A DNA stretch of 64,000 nt from Enemella evansiae. GTDB lineage: Bacteria; Actinomycetota; Actinomycetes; Propionibacteriales; Propionibacteriaceae. The DNA is taken from NCBI RefSeq assembly GCF_002250705.1, contig NZ_NMVP01000012.1, positions 186,001-250,000 of the forward strand, given 5' to 3'. A program made the translations under genes and the position numbers. Of the stretch, positions 62,087-64,000 are shown piece by piece. Under the pieces are notes generated by a model that saw nothing but the letters and a program-made list of their open reading frames with translations, had not been told where the DNA came from and ran no database searches. Each line of letters starts with the position of its first letter. Position 1 is the stretch's first letter.

Positions 62087-64000
62087 GTGAAAACACTGGC
62101 TGTCGTCCTGGCCCTGCTGATCTCGGTCATCGGGGTCGCCCTGTTCGCCCGGGCCGTCGCCCACATCGTCGGCGTCGTCCGACTCGGGCAGCCGACCCTG
62201 GGCCGCTCGGATCGCCCCGCCGATCGCTGGAAGCACCTGCTGATCGAATCCTTCGGACACACCCGGATGCTGCAGTGGAGCAAGGTCGGCGCCGCGCACT
62301 GGGTGGTGTTCATCGGCTTCCTCTACCTCTTCTTCACCCTGGTCACCGCCTACGGCCAGATCTTCGTGCCGGAGTCCGCGCTGCCGATCGTCGGGCACTG
62401 GTTCGTCTACGAGTGGATCACCGAGGGGCTCGCCTGGCTGATGCTGGCCTGCATCGGTTATCTGATCGTGAACCGCTTCGTGCTGGTCGGCAACGGCAAG
62501 GGCCGATTCTTCGGATCCCGTTCCTGGCAAGCGATCTACGTCGAGTTCACCATCCTCGGGATCGCTGTCTGCATCCTCGCACTGCGGGCGCTGGAGTACG
62601 CCCTGGCGGTCGCGACCGGTTCGAGCCAGGGGACCCCGTTCCACTTCCCGCTGACCTTCTGGATGGCACCGAGCGGGATGTCGGTGGAGGCGCTGGAGAC
62701 AGCGATCGTCTGGGTCGCGGCGCTGAAGATCATCGTCTCGATGGCCTGGTTCTGCGTGATCGGGCTGAACCTCACGATGGGTGTCGCCTGGCACCGGTTC
62801 TCCGCCTGGCCCAACATCTGGTTCAAGCGCAAGAGCGACGGCGGGACCGCGCTGGGCGCGATGCTGCCGATCAACATCGACGGCAAGCCGGTCGGCGGAC
62901 TCGAGGATGTCGAGGAGCTGACCGACGAGCAGCAGGAACGGCTCGGGGTGGGCCGGATCGAGGACTTCGCCTGGAAGGGTCTGCTGGACTTCACCTCCTG
63001 CACCGAGTGCGGCCGCTGCCAGTCGCAGTGCCCTGCCTGGAACACCGAGAAGCCGCTCTCGCCGAAGCTGCTGATGATGGGGCTGCGCGAGCACGCGTAC
63101 GCCAAGGCGCCCTGGTTGCAGGCGGCCGAGTCGGCCCGCGGTGAGCTGCCCGAGGCGGTCCGCCAGGAGGCCGAGCGGCCGCTGGTCGGGGTCGGTGCGG
63201 ATGCGGTGGCGCAGGCCGAGGGTGACCCGATCCGGGTCGGCCCGGACGGTGCGGTCGGTGTGGTCGATCCGGACGTGCTGTGGTCCTGCACCAGCTGCGG
63301 GGCGTGCGTGCAGCAGTGCCCGGTGGACATCGAGCATGTCGATCACATCATGGACATGCGGCGCTTCGAGGTGCTGGTGAAGTCGGAGTTCCCGGAGGAG
63401 TTGAACGGGCTCTACAAGGGCCTGGAATCCAAGGGCAATCCGTGGAACCTGAACAAGAAGGGCCGGCTGGACTGGACCAAGGATCTGCCGTTCCCGGTGC
63501 CGGTGGTCGGCTCCGATGTGGAGGATCTGAGCGGTGTCGAGTATCTGTTCTGGGTCGGTTGTGCCGGCGCCTTCGAGGACCGGGCGAAGAAGACCACCCA
63601 GGCGGTCGCCGAGCTGCTGAACACCGCCGGGGTTTCCTTTGCGGTGCTGGGAACCGGGGAGACCTGCACCGGTGATCCGGCCCGGCGGTCGGGCAACGAG
63701 TTCGTCTTCCAGCAGCTCGCCGCCGAGAACGCGGCGACGTTGACCGAGGCCAAGGCGCACAAGGTGATCACCACCTGCGCGCACTGCCTGAACACGTTGA
63801 AGAACGAGTACCCGCAGGTCGGTGTCGAGCTCGAGGTGGTGCACCACACCCAGCTGCTGAACCGGTTGGTGCGCGATGGCCGGTTGACCCCGGTCGCGGC
63901 GCCGTCGGGTGAGGTCGCCGGACGCAGCATCACCTACCACGACCCGTGCTACCTGGGTCGGCACAACCAGATCTATGAGGCCCCGCGGGATCTGCTCGGT
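62087..64000 (+). CDS. Membrane Fe-S oxidoreductase, heterodisulfide-reductase-like (3' end missing)
   Basis: The 638 visible residues run off the window. The N-terminal ~260 residues hold four or more membrane helices (a NarI-like b-type part: AHWVVFIGFLYLFFTLV, EWITEGLAWLMLACIGYLIV). Two [4Fe-4S] motifs follow, CTECGRCQSQCP from Cys305 and CTSCGACVQQCP from Cys401. The CCG-type HdrB region (TTCAHCLNTLKNEYP, ITYHDPCYLGRHN) comes next. It resembles mycobacterial Rv0338c-type iron-sulfur reductases that link quinone and cytoplasmic redox. GTG start with GGGAG six bases upstream. Confidence 0.92.
   Translation, partial: MKTLAVVLALLISVIGVALFARAVAHIVGVVRLGQPTLGRSDRPADRWKHLLIESFGHTRMLQWSKVGAAHWVVFIGFLYLFFTLVTAYGQIFVPESALPIVGHWFVYEWITEGLAWLMLACIGYLIVNRFVLVGNGKGRFFGSRSWQAIYVEFTILGIAVCILALRALEYALAVATGSSQGTPFHFPLTFWMAPSGMSVEALETAIVWVAALKIIVSMAWFCVIGLNLTMGVAWHRFSAWPNIWFKRKSDGGTALGAMLPINIDGKPVGGLEDVEELTDEQQERLGVGRIEDFAWKGLLDFTSCTECGRCQSQCPAWNTEKPLSPKLLMMGLREHAYAKAPWLQAAESARGELPEAVRQEAERPLVGVGADAVAQAEGDPIRVGPDGAVGVVDPDVLWSCTSCGACVQQCPVDIEHVDHIMDMRRFEVLVKSEFPEELNGLYKGLESKGNPWNLNKKGRLDWTKDLPFPVPVVGSDVEDLSGVEYLFWVGCAGAFEDRAKKTTQAVAELLNTAGVSFAVLGTGETCTGDPARRSGNEFVFQQLAAENAATLTEAKAHKVITTCAHCLNTLKNEYPQVGVELEVVHHTQLLNRLVRDGRLTPVAAPSGEVAGRSITYHDPCYLGRHNQIYEAPRDLLG

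Overview
The window is GC-rich, densely coding DNA of an actinomycete (Actinomycetota). Supporting signs are HspR control of dnaK through HAIR operators, an F420-type LLM oxidoreductase, a DUF222/HNH (13E12-type) gene, an LGFP-repeat cell-wall hydrolase, an SCO2322-family protein, and many GTG/TTG starts. Codon and word usage (very frequent GTACGCC) looks like Propionibacteriaceae or a near relative, but that placement is an impression, not a computed result. No tRNA, rRNA, CRISPR array, prophage or insertion sequence was seen.

Layout. 1-2.1 kb: end of a SoxR-type regulator, convergent with a BCCT transporter. 2.1-6.5 kb: an amino-sugar/peptidoglycan-recycling block (BadF-type kinase divergent from GH3 hexosaminidase, MurQ etherase and an RpiR/MurR-type regulator). 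6.4-8.7 kb: ahpC-ahpF. 8.8-11 kb: kynA-kynU tryptophan catabolism. 11-14.5 kb: an AbiEi/DUF559 protein, a Tat-type exported protein and an epoxide hydrolase. 14.5-20.3 kb: dnaK-grpE-dnaJ-hspR with a sulfatase coupled to hspR, preceded by three HAIR operators. 20.5-25.3 kb: small proteins, RidA, a cysteine desulfhydrase-like PLP enzyme, a degenerate alpha/beta hydrolase, a double-ACT protein and an AbgT transporter. 25.3-28.3 kb: an operon of two O6-alkylguanine methyltransferases around a sigma factor, then an MFS exporter. 28.3-31.6 kb: repeats, a C45 acyltransferase-like protein, YbaK, yefM-yoeB toxin-antitoxin and DoxX. 31.7-37.5 kb: a two-component system, a CPBP protease, an SDR-TspO fusion and a photolyase. 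37.5-43 kb: tenA, a small low-GC gene and an ECF transporter operon headed by a cobalamin riboswitch. 43-49.4 kb: an ArnT-like membrane protein, the DUF222/HNH gene, a repeat cluster, an APH-type kinase, the LLM enzyme and a hydrolase. 49.4-57.6 kb: two secreted glucosaminidases flanking a Clp-N/HTH pair, a nucleotide-kinase-like gene, an M48 protease, deoC and phenylalanine hydroxylase. 57.6-61.3 kb: an OpuC-type osmoprotectant ABC transporter. 61.3-64 kb: a GOLPH3-like protein and the start of a membrane Fe-S oxidoreductase that runs off the window.

Themes. Cell-wall turnover recurs (recycling block, two GH73 enzymes). So do stress functions (AhpCF, DnaK system, alkylation repair, photolyase, osmoprotectant uptake by BCCT and OpuC, YoeB). 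At least ten genes have a TANNNT -10 box 6-8 nt before the start codon, which implies leaderless mRNAs. Two families of short dispersed repeats sit between genes. The heptamer GTACGCC is strongly over-represented and occurs in all three codon phases, so it looks like a DNA-level signal. The most unusual arrangements are the MGMT-sigma-MGMT operon, the SDR-TspO fusion beside a photolyase, the sulfatase tied to the HspR operon, and a 21-bp perfect inverted repeat with a competing hairpin at 52.0-52.1 kb.
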